A stretch of DNA of 64,000 nt. It comes from Pseudomonas sp. B6002 (GTDB lineage Bacteria > Pseudomonadota > Gammaproteobacteria > Pseudomonadales > Pseudomonadaceae). The notes below the pieces were generated by a model. It did not search any database and had not been told where the DNA came from. It worked only from the letters and a program-made list of their open reading frames with translations. Location: positions 399,129 through 463,128 of the forward strand of contig NZ_JACAOY010000004.1 in assembly GCF_013385985.1 (NCBI RefSeq), read 5' to 3'. A program made the position numbers and the translations under genes. Positions 44,509 to 54,627 of the stretch are shown in pieces; the first letter of the stretch is position 1; the number at the start of each line of letters is the position of its first letter.

Positions 44509-45257
44509 AGGTTTAATTGTGTGGCGCGTTTCTGGTAAGCCTCGGCCATCGCGCGGATCTGCGGGTCATTCGCCGCTTCCAACGCCTTTTGCGCCGTACG
44601 CAAAAACTTCAGATTCCCGCCCGCCAATGCTTTGCGCAACCACTCCAACGCTGCATCGATCTGGCCTCTGTCCGCCAGCACCGCCGCATAACTGAACTGC
44701 CCGCGAAAATCGCCGCCTTCGGCTGAACGTCGATACCACGCCTCGGCAGCGTCCAGATCCCTTGGACAGCACTGCCCGTCTTCCAGATAACGCCCCAACA
44801 GGTTCATCGACTTGGCGTGCCCCTGCTCGGCCGCCTGGCGATAAAGCGCGAACGCCTGCTGCTGATTCTCGGCGACACCGCGCCCGGTCGCGAGCAAATT
44901 GGCGTGGTTGTACTGCGCCCAATCCAGGCCCGCCTCGGCCGCCTGCTGGTATTCCCGAGCGGCAGCGGCTTCGTCGATGGCGCAGCCCCAGCCATGTTCC
45001 AGGCAACGCCCGGCCATGTTGCGCGCCATCAGGTGGCCGCCCTGTGCCGCGATCTGGAACCAGCGCAGTGCCAAGGCTTCATCCCGCGCAATGCCACGGC
45101 CTTCCAGCAGGATTTGCCCGAGCAGCGCCTGGGCGTCCACCACGCCCTCCTTCGCCGCCATCAGGATCGCCTGGGCTGCACGGACCGGGGAGTCGTCGAG
45201 CATCGATTGCAGTTGCTCGACGTTGAGCACTTCTTCACGGCGCAATAAAAAGCCCAT
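44505..45257 (-). CDS. Sel1-repeat (TPR-like) protein
   Basis: This 250-aa protein is made of about five Sel1-type repeats (for example AQALLGQILLEGRGIARDE, ARNMAGRCLEHGWG, SMNLLGRYLEDGQ). It has no signal peptide or membrane segment, so it is a cytoplasmic helical scaffold for protein-protein contacts. It starts one base after the piuC stop, so it belongs to the iron-regulated piuC unit, as in P. aeruginosa. Its stop codon is inside a REPIN, so its last residues (TQLNL) may reflect the REP insertion. Confidence 0.88.
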   Translation of the reverse strand: MGFLLRREEVLNVEQLQSMLDDSPVRAAQAILMAAKEGVVDAQALLGQILLEGRGIARDEALALRWFQIAAQGGHLMARNMAGRCLEHGWGCAIDEAAAAREYQQAAEAGLDWAQYNHANLLATGRGVAENQQQAFALYRQAAEQGHAKSMNLLGRYLEDGQCCPRDLDAAEAWYRRSAEGGDFRGQFSYAAVLADRGQIDAALEWLRKALAGGNLKFLRTAQKALEAANDPQIRAMAEAYQKRATQLNL

Positions 45258-45258
45258 G

Positions 45259-45939
45259 TCAGACCTCGACCCAGCGACGCAGCAGGTTGTGGTAGGTACC
45301 GGTGAGCTGGATCAGGGCCGGGTGGTCGGGTACGTCGCGGGACAGTTGCTGGATCGCGCCGTCCATTTCGAACAGCAAGGTGCGCTGGCTGTCTTCGCGC
45401 ACCAGGCTTTGGGTCCAGAAGAACGAGGCATAGCGCGCACCACGGGTCACGGCATTGACTTTGTGCAGGCTGGAGCCCGGGTACAGCACCATGTCGCCGG
45501 CTGGCAGCTTGACGCGCTGCAGGCCGAAGGTGTCCTGGATCTCCAGTTCGCCGCCGTCGTATTCGTCGGGGTCGCTGAAGAACAACGTGGAGGACAGGTC
45601 GGTGCGCACCCGCTCGTGGCTGCCCCGGGCCTGGCGTACGGCGTTGTCGATATGGAAGTCGAAACTGCCGCCTGCGGTGTAGCAGTTGAGCAAGGGCGGG
45701 AAGACTTTGTGCGGTAACGCCGCTGACATAAACAGCGGATTTTTCCACAGCCGTTCGAGCATTGCCGCACCGATTTCCTTGGCCAGCGGATGGCCTTCGG
45801 GCAGTTGCAGGTTGTGTTTGGCTTTGGCGGATTGGTGCCCGGCGGTGATTTTACCGTCGGCCCATTCGGTGGTTTCCAGGGCCTGGCGAATGCGCTGCAC
45901 TTCCTCACGAGAGAACAGGCCGGGTATGTGCAGCAGCAT
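45259..45939 (-). CDS. piuC: Fe(II)/2-oxoglutarate dioxygenase PiuC (PKHD-type hydroxylase)
   Basis: This 226-aa member of the PiuC/YbiX family belongs to the Fe(II)- and 2-oxoglutarate-dependent oxygenases. It has the iron triad His96-x-Asp98 (FHID) and His159 (SSLHKV) and the 2-oxoglutarate Arg169. The physiological substrate is unknown. PiuC sits next to siderophore receptor genes and is linked in Pseudomonas to iron and siderophore-antibiotic uptake. It is divergent from piuA over a 206-nt gap that holds a Fur-box-like sequence. Confidence 0.92.
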   Translation of the reverse strand: MLLHIPGLFSREEVQRIRQALETTEWADGKITAGHQSAKAKHNLQLPEGHPLAKEIGAAMLERLWKNPLFMSAALPHKVFPPLLNCYTAGGSFDFHIDNAVRQARGSHERVRTDLSSTLFFSDPDEYDGGELEIQDTFGLQRVKLPAGDMVLYPGSSLHKVNAVTRGARYASFFWTQSLVREDSQRTLLFEMDGAIQQLSRDVPDHPALIQLTGTYHNLLRRWVEV

Positions 45940-45963
45940 GGGACAGTACCTGAAATCAGAGAG

Positions 45964-45988
45964 GCGCTAATGGTATTGATTCTTATCC
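45964..45988. promoter_or_regulatory. Fur-box-like sequence between piuC and piuA
   Basis: On the minus strand the sequence GATAAGAATCAATACCATTA resembles the Fur consensus of GATAAT-type repeats and lies 25-50 nt upstream of piuC. It is an imperfect match, but iron control of these genes is expected. Confidence 0.4.
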
Positions 45989-46145
45989 GCCCTGTAAAAC
46001 ACGGCAGACGAACGAGTTCGTAAAAACCGTAAGCAAAAAGTGTAAAGAATGTAAATTCAATGCAATTAGCAATGTATCGCAATTGATAGAAATACTTGTT
46101 CACCCTATATTCCGCGGCCTCACATCCTTGGGGAAAGGACACGTC

Positions 46146-48452
46146 ATGCCGCGCACTACTCTAAAAACACCTGCCAGTTCACCACGCATGCTGGCTTCGG
46201 CCATCGGCGTTGCCCTCAGCGCCAGCTCTGCCGCCCACTTGGCGCAAGCGGCTGAAGACACCGAACAAAAAGGCGAGCGCAACAGTATCTCCCTCGGCGC
46301 CACCAGCATTACCGGTCAGGAGCAGGACAACACCTCCTACCAGGTGGAAAAAGCCTCATCGCAGAAGTACACCGCCCCGCTGGTGGACACCCCGCGCTCC
46401 GTCACCGTGGTGCCACAACAAGTGCTCAAAGACACCGCCGCCACCTCGTTGCAGGATGCCTTGCGCACAGTGCCGGGCATTACCTTCGGCGCCGGTGAAG
46501 GCGGCAACCCTCAAGGCGATCGCCCATTCATCCGTGGTTTCGACGCCCAAGGCGACACTTACCTGGACGGCGTGCGTGACACCGGTGGCCAGAGCCGTGA
46601 GATCTTCGACATCGAATCGATCGAAGTCAGCAAAGGCCCCAATTCCTCGTTCGGCGGCCGTGGCTCGGCCGGCGGCAGCATCAACCTGGTGAGCAAGACG
46701 CCACAAGCGCGGGACTTCACCAACGGCGGCTTCACCTACGGTTCCGACCAGACCCGCCGCTACGTGCTCGACGTGAACCGCCAGTTCCTCGACGACAGCG
46801 CCGCGTTCCGCCTGAACCTGATGAGCCACGAGCAAAATGTCGCCGGCCGCGACGCCATCGACTACGACCGTTGGGGCGTGGCCCCGTCGCTGACCTTTGG
46901 CCTGGGCACCCCGACCCGCGTCAACCTCAGCTACTACCATATGGAAAGCAATGACCTGCCCGACTCCGGGATTCCGTATGGCTACAGCAGCCGCGCCTCA
47001 AACGCCGCCCACGTCCACGACAAACCCACTGACGGCGGCGACAGCAACAATTTCTACGGTTTGAAAAGCCGTGACTTCCGCAAGACCCGCGCCGACATCA
47101 GCACGTTCTCCGTCGAGCACGACCTGAACGACAACATGACGCTGAAAAACACCCTGCGCCATGGCAGCACGGGCCAGGACTACGTGCTCACCCAACCGGA
47201 TGACAGCCAGCACAACGTCAACCAGTTCGGCACCGTGTGGCGTCGTGCCAATACCCGTGTCTCCACCACCACGACCACCACCAACCAAACTGACCTGTTT
47301 GGCAGCTTCCAGGCCCTGGGCTTCAAGCACAGCTATTCCACCGGCCTGGAATTCACCGGTGAAGAAACCCGTGTCAGCGGCTACACCGTCAGCCCCAACG
47401 CCAATCCGACGTGCACCGTCATCAAGGGCTCTGCAAACGGCCAGTGCACCTCCTTGAGCAACCCGACCCCGGACGATGCCTGGACCGGCTCCATCGCACG
47501 CAACTACATGGGCACCAACACCAAGGCCACCAGCCGCGCGGCCTACGTGTTCGACACCATCGAACTGGACCCGAAATGGTTGCTGAACGTCGGCCTGCGC
47601 TACGACACCTTCGACACCGAAGCCAACACCAACGCGGTGCCGACCTCCACCGTCAAGGCGCGCAGCAAGGTCAAGGACGACAGCCAGTTCTTCAACTGGC
47701 AGGCGGGCCTGGTCTGGAAACCGCTGGATAACGGCAGCATCTACACCTCCTACGCGACGTCGGCTTCGCCGGCCGGTGGCCTGGTGGGCGAAGGCGTGGA
47801 CAGCAACGCGATCCCGACCGGCATCAACACCAGCGACCTGAAACCGGAAGAAACCGTAAACTACGAGCTGGGTACCAAGTGGGACCTGTTCCACAACCGT
47901 CTGTCCCTGTCGGCAGCGGTGTTTCGCACCGAGAAGAAAAACACGCGCATCCTGGTGGACTCCAACACCTACGAAACCGCGGGCGAATCGCGAGTGGACG
48001 GCCTGGAACTGTCGGCCAGCGGCAAGATCACCGATCAATGGCAAGTGTTCGCCGGCTACAGCTACCTGAAAGCCGAACTGGTTGACCCAGGCAAGAACGG
48101 CAGCCGTACCGGTGCCGTCGTCGCGGGCTCCAACAAAGGCAACCAGATGCCTAACACGCCGGAAAACTCGTTCAGCCTGTGGACCACGTATGACGTGACG
48201 CCGAAGCTGACCATCGGTGGCGGCGCGTTCTACGTCGATCAGGTCTATGGCGACCCGGCCAACACGGTGTACGTGCCGTCCTACACTCGCTACGACGCCA
48301 TGGCCAGCTACAAGCTGACCAAGAATGTCGACCTGCAATTGAACGTGCAGAACCTGACCGACAAGACCTATTACGACAAAGCCTACGCGGCCCACTTCGC
48401 CAACCAGGCGGCCGGCCGCACGGCCCTGTTGTCCACCAGCTTCCACTTCTAA
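46146..48452 (+). CDS. piuA: TonB-dependent siderophore receptor PiuA (Fiu-like)
   Basis: This 768-aa outer-membrane receptor takes up ferric catecholate-type siderophores with TonB energy. It has a signal peptide (about 1-37, LAQAAED), a plug domain with PRSVTVVPQQVL and RGFDAQGDTYLDGVRD, and a beta-barrel ending in FHF. The ribosome site GGAAAGGA lies just upstream of the ATG at 46146; the frame is open earlier but without a signal-like N-terminus. Orthologues admit siderophore-linked antibiotics such as cefiderocol. It is divergent from piuC and ends at a strong terminator. Confidence 0.93.
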   Translation: MPRTTLKTPASSPRMLASAIGVALSASSAAHLAQAAEDTEQKGERNSISLGATSITGQEQDNTSYQVEKASSQKYTAPLVDTPRSVTVVPQQVLKDTAATSLQDALRTVPGITFGAGEGGNPQGDRPFIRGFDAQGDTYLDGVRDTGGQSREIFDIESIEVSKGPNSSFGGRGSAGGSINLVSKTPQARDFTNGGFTYGSDQTRRYVLDVNRQFLDDSAAFRLNLMSHEQNVAGRDAIDYDRWGVAPSLTFGLGTPTRVNLSYYHMESNDLPDSGIPYGYSSRASNAAHVHDKPTDGGDSNNFYGLKSRDFRKTRADISTFSVEHDLNDNMTLKNTLRHGSTGQDYVLTQPDDSQHNVNQFGTVWRRANTRVSTTTTTTNQTDLFGSFQALGFKHSYSTGLEFTGEETRVSGYTVSPNANPTCTVIKGSANGQCTSLSNPTPDDAWTGSIARNYMGTNTKATSRAAYVFDTIELDPKWLLNVGLRYDTFDTEANTNAVPTSTVKARSKVKDDSQFFNWQAGLVWKPLDNGSIYTSYATSASPAGGLVGEGVDSNAIPTGINTSDLKPEETVNYELGTKWDLFHNRLSLSAAVFRTEKKNTRILVDSNTYETAGESRVDGLELSASGKITDQWQVFAGYSYLKAELVDPGKNGSRTGAVVAGSNKGNQMPNTPENSFSLWTTYDVTPKLTIGGGAFYVDQVYGDPANTVYVPSYTRYDAMASYKLTKNVDLQLNVQNLTDKTYYDKAYAAHFANQAAGRTALLSTSFHF

Positions 48453-48468
48453 ACGCGGGCAACAACCG

Positions 48469-48509
48469 CGCAAAAGCCCCACGCATCGGATGCGTGGGGC
48501 TTTTGCGTG
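48469..48509 (+). terminator. Rho-independent terminator of piuA
   Basis: A long perfect stem AAAAGCCCCACGCATC / GATGCGTGGGGCTTTT with a minimal loop; probably bidirectional. Confidence 0.9.
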
Positions 48510-48588
48510 TTAAACAGAATATTTCTCGATAACCCACGGCATAATGCGCGCCGTGACAACAATATCCAGATGAGCGAGGCGGTCCGAC

Positions 48589-51114
48589 GTGTTGAAGAAA
48601 ACCCTGTTCCAGTTGCACTGGTTCTTCGGCATCACTGCCGGGCTGGTGCTGGCGTTGATGGGGATCACCGGGGCTGCGGTCTCGTTTCAGGATGAAATAC
48701 TGCTGGCGCTCAACCCGACCGTGTTGAGTGTGCAAAAGCGCGAGGCCGGCGTACTGCCGCCTGCAGAACTGGTGCGCAAGCTCGAAGCCACCGAAGGCAA
48801 GACCGTGTCGATGCTGTGGGTCGAAAGCGAAAGCGGCCACGCCGCGCGCGTGTTCTTCACCCCGCCAGCCGGTGAACGTCGCGGCCAGATGCGCTACTTC
48901 GACCCTTACACCGGCGACTACATGGGCGACGCCGTCGGCCAGGACGTGTTCGGCTTTATCTTGCAGCTGCACCGCTTCCTCGTCATGGGGGATACCGGCC
49001 GCCAAATCACCGGTGCCTGCACACTGATCCTGGTGTTCTTCTGCCTGTCGGGCCTGTACCTGCGCTGGCCGCGCCAAGCGGCGAACTGGCGCGCCTGGCT
49101 GACCCTGGACTGGCGCAAAAAAGGCCGCAGTTTCAATTGGGACCTGCACTCGGTGTTCGGCACCTGGTGCCTGCTCGCCTATTTGCTGGCCGCACTGACC
49201 GGCCTGTATTGGTCCTACGATTGGTACAACCAAGGCGTGACGAAGCTCTTGTCCGACGCGCCACAAAATGAACGCATGCGCAAACGCGGCCCTCCGCCCG
49301 CAGGCCCGGCGCCGGTAGCCAACTACGACGCCATCTGGAGCAGCATCTACAGCAATGCCGGACCTGGCTTGAGCGCCTACAACATCCGCATGCCAGCGGT
49401 CGCCGGCCAGCCGGCCACTGTCTACTACCTGCTCAAAGACTCGCCTCATGACCGGGCGCTGAACCAGATCAACCTGGACCCGGCCAGCGGCGAGGTCAAA
49501 TCCCACGACCGCTACGCCAGCAAGTCCCTGGGCTCCCGGCTACTCACTAGCGTCTATGCGCTGCACACCGGCAGCTACTTCGGTTTGATTGGGCGCATCA
49601 TCCTCACCATCAGCGCGCTGTGCATGCCGCTGTTCTTTATTACCGGCTGGCTGCTCTACCTCGACCGCCGCCGTAAAAAGCGCCACGTCCGCGATGCCCG
49701 CCAAGGCCTTGTCGCCAACAGCAGCGATGCGCCAGCCTGGTTGATCGGTTTCGCCAGCCAGAGCGGCTTTGCCGAGCAACTGGCCTGGCAGACCGCCGGG
49801 CAATTGCAGGCCGCTGGGCTGCCGGTGAAGGTGCAGCCCTTGGGCAGCGTCAGCCGCGACGACCTGAGCCAGTCGCACCATGCGCTGTTCGTGGTCAGCA
49901 CCTTCGGCGACGGCGAAGCCCCCGACAGCGCCCGTGGTTTCGAACGCAGCGTGCTCGGCCAGGACCTGTCCCTCAAGGGCCTGAACTACTCGGTACTGGC
50001 CCTGGGTGATCGCCAGTACGAACACTTCTGCGGCTTCGCCCGACGCCTGCATTTCTGGCTGACCCACCAAGGCGGCAACGCGTTGTTTGCGCCGGTGGAA
50101 GTCGACAGCGGCGACGCCGACGCCCTGCTCACCTGGCAACAACAACTCGGCCAACTCACCGGCCAGGCGCCCGCCGCGACCTGGCAAGCGGCGCCGTTCG
50201 AAAACTGGTCACTGAGCCAGCGCACGCTGCTCAACCGCGACAGCGTGGGCTCGGATATCTACTTGCTGGGCCTCACACCGCCGTCGCCGCAAAGCTGGTT
50301 GGCGGGTGACCTGGTGGAAGTCCTGCCCCGCAACTGCCCGTGGGCCATCGAACACTTCCTCGAAGGCCTCGGCCTGGCGGGCAGTGACGGTGTGGTGATC
50401 GACGGGCTGGCGCAGTCCCTCAGCCTGGCATTGGCGACACGGCAACTGCCGGAAAACCGCACCCATCTGGTCGGCCTGCATGCCCAGGCGCTGGTGAACG
50501 CGCTGGTGCCGTTGGGCATGCGCGAATACTCCATCGCCTCGATTGCCAGCGACGGTGTGCTGGAGTTGATCGTGCGCCAGGAACGTCACCCCGACGGCAG
50601 CCTGGGCGTGGGCTCTGGCTGGCTGACGGAGCACGCCGCGATCGGTTCGGGCATCAGCCTGCGCCTGCGCCGCAACAGCGGTTTCCACCTGCCAGAAGCG
50701 CAAGTGCCGCTGATTCTACTGGGCAACGGCACCGGCCTGGCAGGCCTGCGCAGCTTGCTCAAGGCACGCATCGTCGAGGGCCATACACGCAATTGGCTGC
50801 TGTTTGGCGAGCGCAATATCAAGCACGACTTCCTGTGCCAGGATGAACTGCAAGGCTGGCTGGCCAGCGGTGACCTGGCGCTGCTGGACCTGGCGTTTTC
50901 TCGCGACCAGGAAGAAAAAATCTACGTGCAGGACCGCCTGCGTGAGTCGGCCGATGTGTTGCGCAAATGGGTTGCGGACGGCGCCGCGATTTATGTCTGC
51001 GGCAGTCTGGAGGGCATGGCGACCGGCGTTGACCGGGTGCTGGTGGACATCCTGGGGAGCGAGGCGGTGGAACGGTTGATCGAGCAAGGCCGCTATCGTC
51101 GCGACGTGTACTAA
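48589..51114 (+). CDS. piuB: PepSY membrane protein fused to flavodoxin and NADPH-flavin reductase domains
   Basis: This 841-aa single-chain membrane reductase has three parts. Residues about 1-375 are a PepSY-associated membrane domain (helices at about 8-30, 135-155, 195-215, 345-370). Residues about 383-520 are a flavodoxin-like FMN domain ([14 protein letters not shown] at 385, [16 protein letters not shown]). Residues about 545-841 are an FAD/NADPH reductase of the sulfite-reductase-flavoprotein type ([29 protein letters not shown]). The start is GTG. It is expected to pass electrons from cytoplasmic NADPH across the inner membrane, probably to reduce ferric siderophore iron, given its place after piuA. 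The symbol is from synteny with P. aeruginosa. Confidence 0.88.
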   Translation: MLKKTLFQLHWFFGITAGLVLALMGITGAAVSFQDEILLALNPTVLSVQKREAGVLPPAELVRKLEATEGKTVSMLWVESESGHAARVFFTPPAGERRGQMRYFDPYTGDYMGDAVGQDVFGFILQLHRFLVMGDTGRQITGACTLILVFFCLSGLYLRWPRQAANWRAWLTLDWRKKGRSFNWDLHSVFGTWCLLAYLLAALTGLYWSYDWYNQGVTKLLSDAPQNERMRKRGPPPAGPAPVANYDAIWSSIYSNAGPGLSAYNIRMPAVAGQPATVYYLLKDSPHDRALNQINLDPASGEVKSHDRYASKSLGSRLLTSVYALHTGSYFGLIGRIILTISALCMPLFFITGWLLYLDRRRKKRHVRDARQGLVANSSDAPAWLIGFASQSGFAEQLAWQTAGQLQAAGLPVKVQPLGSVSRDDLSQSHHALFVVSTFGDGEAPDSARGFERSVLGQDLSLKGLNYSVLALGDRQYEHFCGFARRLHFWLTHQGGNALFAPVEVDSGDADALLTWQQQLGQLTGQAPAATWQAAPFENWSLSQRTLLNRDSVGSDIYLLGLTPPSPQSWLAGDLVEVLPRNCPWAIEHFLEGLGLAGSDGVVIDGLAQSLSLALATRQLPENRTHLVGLHAQALVNALVPLGMREYSIASIASDGVLELIVRQERHPDGSLGVGSGWLTEHAAIGSGISLRLRRNSGFHLPEAQVPLILLGNGTGLAGLRSLLKARIVEGHTRNWLLFGERNIKHDFLCQDELQGWLASGDLALLDLAFSRDQEEKIYVQDRLRESADVLRKWVADGAAIYVCGSLEGMATGVDRVLVDILGSEAVERLIEQGRYRRDVY

Positions 51115-51140
51115 TGACTCCCGGACGAAGACGTTCAAAT

Positions 51141-51210
51141 GTGGGAGCTGGCTTGCCTGCGATAGCGATGGTGAATTCACTATCGTCATCGCAGGCAAGC
51201 CAGCTCCCAC
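51141..51210. repeat. REPIN, GTGGGAGCTGG family
   Basis: Inverted REP units at 51141-51163 and 51188-51210 lie between the convergent reductase and phoD genes. Confidence 0.9.
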
Positions 51211-51229
51211 AGTTTGATCGTATTCCAGG

Positions 51230-52771
51230 TCAGGCGGGTTGCAGTTTTTGTTCGAACACCGAGACGCCATCCAAATCCCGCAATATCACGGTCAATTCCG
51301 CCGTCTGCCCATCAATCTGCACCTCGCCGAAAAACTGAAACCCGGCAAGCGGTGAACTGTTCTGCACCGCCGGCGCCTTCTGGAACACCACCTCGGGCCC
51401 GAAGGTTTTATCCAGCGCATTCGGCCCGAAACTCCCGGCGTTCAACGGCCCGGCGACGAACTCCCAGAACGGTTCGAAATCCTGGAACGCCGCACGATCC
51501 GGGTGGTAATGGTGGGCCGCGCAGTAATGCACATCCGCCGTCAGCCACACGTGGTTGCGCACGTTTTGAGCCCTTAAAAAGCCCAGCAGTTCGGCAATCT
51601 CCAACTCGCGCCCTTGGGGTGCGCCCGGGTCGTTATTGGCGATGGCCTCCCAGCGCGGCACGCCCGGGCTGACCTCGCCGTCGGGCACGCCGAGGCCGAT
51701 GGGCATGTCGGCGGCGACGACTTTCCACTGGGCCTGGGAGCCCTTGAGTTCGCGCTTGAGCCACTCCAGCTGTTCACGCCCCATGAAGGGTTTTTCGCCG
51801 CCCAGGTTGTCATCGTTGGGCCCGCGATAGCTGCGCATGTCCAGCACGAACACATCCAGCAACGGGCCATAGCTGAGCTTGCGGTAAATGCGCCCGCCAC
51901 CGTCAGCCGCCTGCCGGCGCATGGGGGAATATTCCAGCCAGGCCTGGCGTGCACGGCCGACCAAGGTGTTGATGTCCTTGGTCTGGTAACGCTCGTCCAG
52001 CTGCTTGCTCGGCGACCAGTTGTTGACCACCTCATGGTCGTCCCACTGCCAGATCTGCGGCACCTCGGCGTTGAAGCGACGCACGTTTTCATCCATCAGG
52101 TTGTAGCGGTAGTTGCCGCGATACTCATCGAGAGTTTCGGCGACTTTGCTCTTGGCTTCGGTAGTGATATTGCGCCAGATGCGCCCGTCTTCCGTGGTGA
52201 GCTGCGCGGGTACCGGTCCGTCGGCGTAGATGGTGTCGCCGCTGTGGATAAAGAAGTCCGGCAAGCGCAGGCGCATGGCTTCGTAGATGCGCATGCCACC
52301 GATATCCGGGTTGATGCCGAAGCCTTGGCCGACGGTGTCGCCGCTCCACACAAAGCGGATGTCGCGACGCTGTTGCGGCACGCTGCGCAGGTGGCCGAAC
52401 CAGGGCTCGCTGGCGACGCCGGTCTGGGCATCTTCGAAGTGCACGCGATAGAAAATCGCCTGGTCGGCGGGCAAGCCGGTGAGTTCGACTCGGGCGGTAA
52501 AGTCGGTGCGGTTATCGGCCAGGGGCGAGATGAACCTGCGCGGGTTGCTGAACACACTGCGGGTGTCCCACTCCACCACCATCCGCGCCGGGCGGTCGCT
52601 GCGGCTCCAGATCATGGCGCGGTCGCCCAGCAGGTCACCGGACTGCACACCGTCGGTGAGTTGCGGCCGGTCTTTTACCGAAGCGATCACCGCCGGCGCC
52701 AGGCCCGGCAGCAACAGGCCAGCGCCGACGGCTTGCATCACGCGGCGGCGGCCGAGGTCGAAGTGGCTCAT
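51230..52771 (-). CDS. phoD: PhoD-family alkaline phosphatase/phosphodiesterase, Tat-exported
   Basis: This 513-aa secreted phosphatase/phosphodiesterase of the PhoD family has an N-terminal twin-arginine signal (GRRRVMQAVGAG at 7-18). The metal-binding segments are in order: VWSGDTVGQ, FIHSGDTIYADGP, WQWDDHEVVNNW, and WLTADVHYCAAH. PhoD enzymes use Ca and Fe and release phosphate from phosphodiesters. GAGGGAA precedes the ATG. Pho-box regulation is plausible, but I did not see a clear box in the 65 nt between its start and the next REPIN. Confidence 0.9.
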   Translation of the reverse strand: MSHFDLGRRRVMQAVGAGLLLPGLAPAVIASVKDRPQLTDGVQSGDLLGDRAMIWSRSDRPARMVVEWDTRSVFSNPRRFISPLADNRTDFTARVELTGLPADQAIFYRVHFEDAQTGVASEPWFGHLRSVPQQRRDIRFVWSGDTVGQGFGINPDIGGMRIYEAMRLRLPDFFIHSGDTIYADGPVPAQLTTEDGRIWRNITTEAKSKVAETLDEYRGNYRYNLMDENVRRFNAEVPQIWQWDDHEVVNNWSPSKQLDERYQTKDINTLVGRARQAWLEYSPMRRQAADGGGRIYRKLSYGPLLDVFVLDMRSYRGPNDDNLGGEKPFMGREQLEWLKRELKGSQAQWKVVAADMPIGLGVPDGEVSPGVPRWEAIANNDPGAPQGRELEIAELLGFLRAQNVRNHVWLTADVHYCAAHHYHPDRAAFQDFEPFWEFVAGPLNAGSFGPNALDKTFGPEVVFQKAPAVQNSSPLAGFQFFGEVQIDGQTAELTVILRDLDGVSVFEQKLQPA

Positions 52772-52836
52772 GCAGGTTCCCTCTTGAGCGTCAAAAGGAA
52801 ACTAAACCACGCGGGGATGAAAACCAGATGACACCT

Positions 52837-52900
52837 GTGGGAGCTGGCTTGCCTGCGATGGGGCCCTTGAGGACGCCATCGCCGGCAAGCCGGCTCCTAC
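52837..52900. repeat. Hybrid REPIN (one unit of each REP family)
   Basis: The left unit is of the GTGGGAGCTGG family (52837-52859) and the right unit is an inverted copy of the GTAGGAGCCGG family (52878-52900). All other doublets in the window are homotypic. It lies between phoD and fruA, which are on the same strand. Confidence 0.88.
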
Positions 52901-52909
52901 AGGTGGGGG

Positions 52910-54616
52910 TCATGCGGAAGTGACGGCCAGCTCTTCAGTGTCCGGGCGCTTGATCAGGGCGTAGACCAAGCCGGTCAGCACGCTACCGGCCACAATCGCC
53001 AGCAGATACAGCAGCGCATGGTTCATCGCATTCGGGATAACCAGCACCGCCAGGCCGCCGTGGGGCGCTGCCAGTTTGCAGCCGAAATACATCGAAATTG
53101 CCCCGGCCAACGCGCCGCCCGCGATGCTCGCCGGAATCACGCGCAGTGGGTCTTTGGCCGCAAACGGAATCGCACCTTCGGAGATAAACACCATCCCGAG
53201 AATGATCGCCGCCTTGCCGGCCTCACGCTCAGTCTGGGCGAACTTGCGGCGCGCAAGGAAGGTGGCGATGCCCATGCCAATCGGCGGCACCATACCCGCA
53301 GCCATCACGGCGGCAATCGGCCCACCACTATGCTCCGCCAACATGCCCACGGAAAACGCATAGGCCGCCTTGTTGATCGGCCCACCGAGGTCGACGCACA
53401 TCATGCCGCCCAACAGAATGCCCAACAGCACCGCGTTGGTCGTGCCCATATCATTGAGGTAGGCGGTCAAGCCAACGAGCATGCGCGCCACCGGCGGCCC
53501 GATCAGATAGATCATCGCCAGGCCGGTGACCAGGCTCGCCAGCAACGGGATGATCAGGATCGGTTTAAGCGCATCCAGGCTCTGCGGCAATCGGATCGCG
53601 CGGTTGACCAGCTTGACGCAGTAGCCGGCCACGAAACCGGCGAAAATCCCGCCGATAAATCCCGCGCCCAAGGTCGTTGCCAGCAAGCCGCCGATCATTC
53701 CGGGGGCCAAGGCTGGACGGTCTGCGATGGAGTAGGCGATGTAGCCTGCCAGCAACGGTACCATCAGCATGAAGGCCTGGTTACCCACTGTTTTCAGCGC
53801 GGCGGCGAGTGAACCTTGTTCTTCAAAAGCGGTGATGCCAAACATGTACGACAAGGCGATCAACAAGCCGCCCGCCACCACCATCGGCAGCATGAACGAC
53901 ACGCCGGTGAGCAGGTGTTTGTACACGCCGGTTTTTTCCGACTGGGCCACCGCTGCACTGCCGGTGCTTTCCACCGCGCCGTCGGCCAACGCTTTTTTCA
54001 GCGTCGCTTCGGATTGCTTGAGGGCGATGCCCGTGCCGGAGCGGTAAATTTTCTTGCCGACAAACCGCTCGGTGGCCACCTCGATGTCCGCCGCCAACAG
54101 CACCACATCGGCCTCGGCAATCGCTTGCGCACTTAATGGCGTACGCGCGCCCACCGAACCCTGGGTCTCGACTTGCAAGTCGTAGCCCAGCCGCTTGGCG
54201 GCTTGCTGCAAGGCTTCGGCGGCCATGAAGGTGTGCGCCACCCCGGTCGGGCACGCGGTGATTGCGACGATGCGCGGCGCGGTCTTGGCTGCCGTTTCAG
54301 TGGCGACGTAAACCTCGGCCTCTTCGGCCCCACGCCGCAATACCGCCTCGACGTCCGCCAGCGCCTGAGCCGGCGTGCTCTGGAACACGCGCTTGCCGAC
54401 AAACCGCTGCATGTCCACCGGCGTGCTGCTGACCAACAACACCCATTCGGCGGCGTCGAGGGTGGCCTGGGACAATTGGCGTTCAGGGCGCTGCCCATCG
54501 ACCACTTCGACACTGGTGCTCCAGCCCTGACGTTGCGCGGCGGCGTCCAACAAGCGGGCGCACAGCACACTGGTGACCATGCCGTTCGGGCAGGCGGTAA
54601 CAATGGCTAACTTCAT
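52910..54616 (-). CDS. fruA: PTS fructose transporter, EIIB'BC subunit
   Basis: FruA imports fructose across the inner membrane and phosphorylates it to fructose 1-phosphate. The 568-aa protein has two IIB-type domains: residues 1-95 (Cys9 in TACPNG; the IIB' half) and 113-210 (phospho-Cys122 in ITACPTGVAHTF). The IIC membrane domain runs from about residue 228 to the end. AAGAGGG supports the ATG at 54616; a GTG one codon upstream is an alternative. It is the last gene of fruBKA. Confidence 0.95.
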   Translation of the reverse strand: MKLAIVTACPNGMVTSVLCARLLDAAAQRQGWSTSVEVVDGQRPERQLSQATLDAAEWVLLVSSTPVDMQRFVGKRVFQSTPAQALADVEAVLRRGAEEAEVYVATETAAKTAPRIVAITACPTGVAHTFMAAEALQQAAKRLGYDLQVETQGSVGARTPLSAQAIAEADVVLLAADIEVATERFVGKKIYRSGTGIALKQSEATLKKALADGAVESTGSAAVAQSEKTGVYKHLLTGVSFMLPMVVAGGLLIALSYMFGITAFEEQGSLAAALKTVGNQAFMLMVPLLAGYIAYSIADRPALAPGMIGGLLATTLGAGFIGGIFAGFVAGYCVKLVNRAIRLPQSLDALKPILIIPLLASLVTGLAMIYLIGPPVARMLVGLTAYLNDMGTTNAVLLGILLGGMMCVDLGGPINKAAYAFSVGMLAEHSGGPIAAVMAAGMVPPIGMGIATFLARRKFAQTEREAGKAAIILGMVFISEGAIPFAAKDPLRVIPASIAGGALAGAISMYFGCKLAAPHGGLAVLVIPNAMNHALLYLLAIVAGSVLTGLVYALIKRPDTEELAVTSA

Positions 54617-54627
54617 CACAAACCCTC

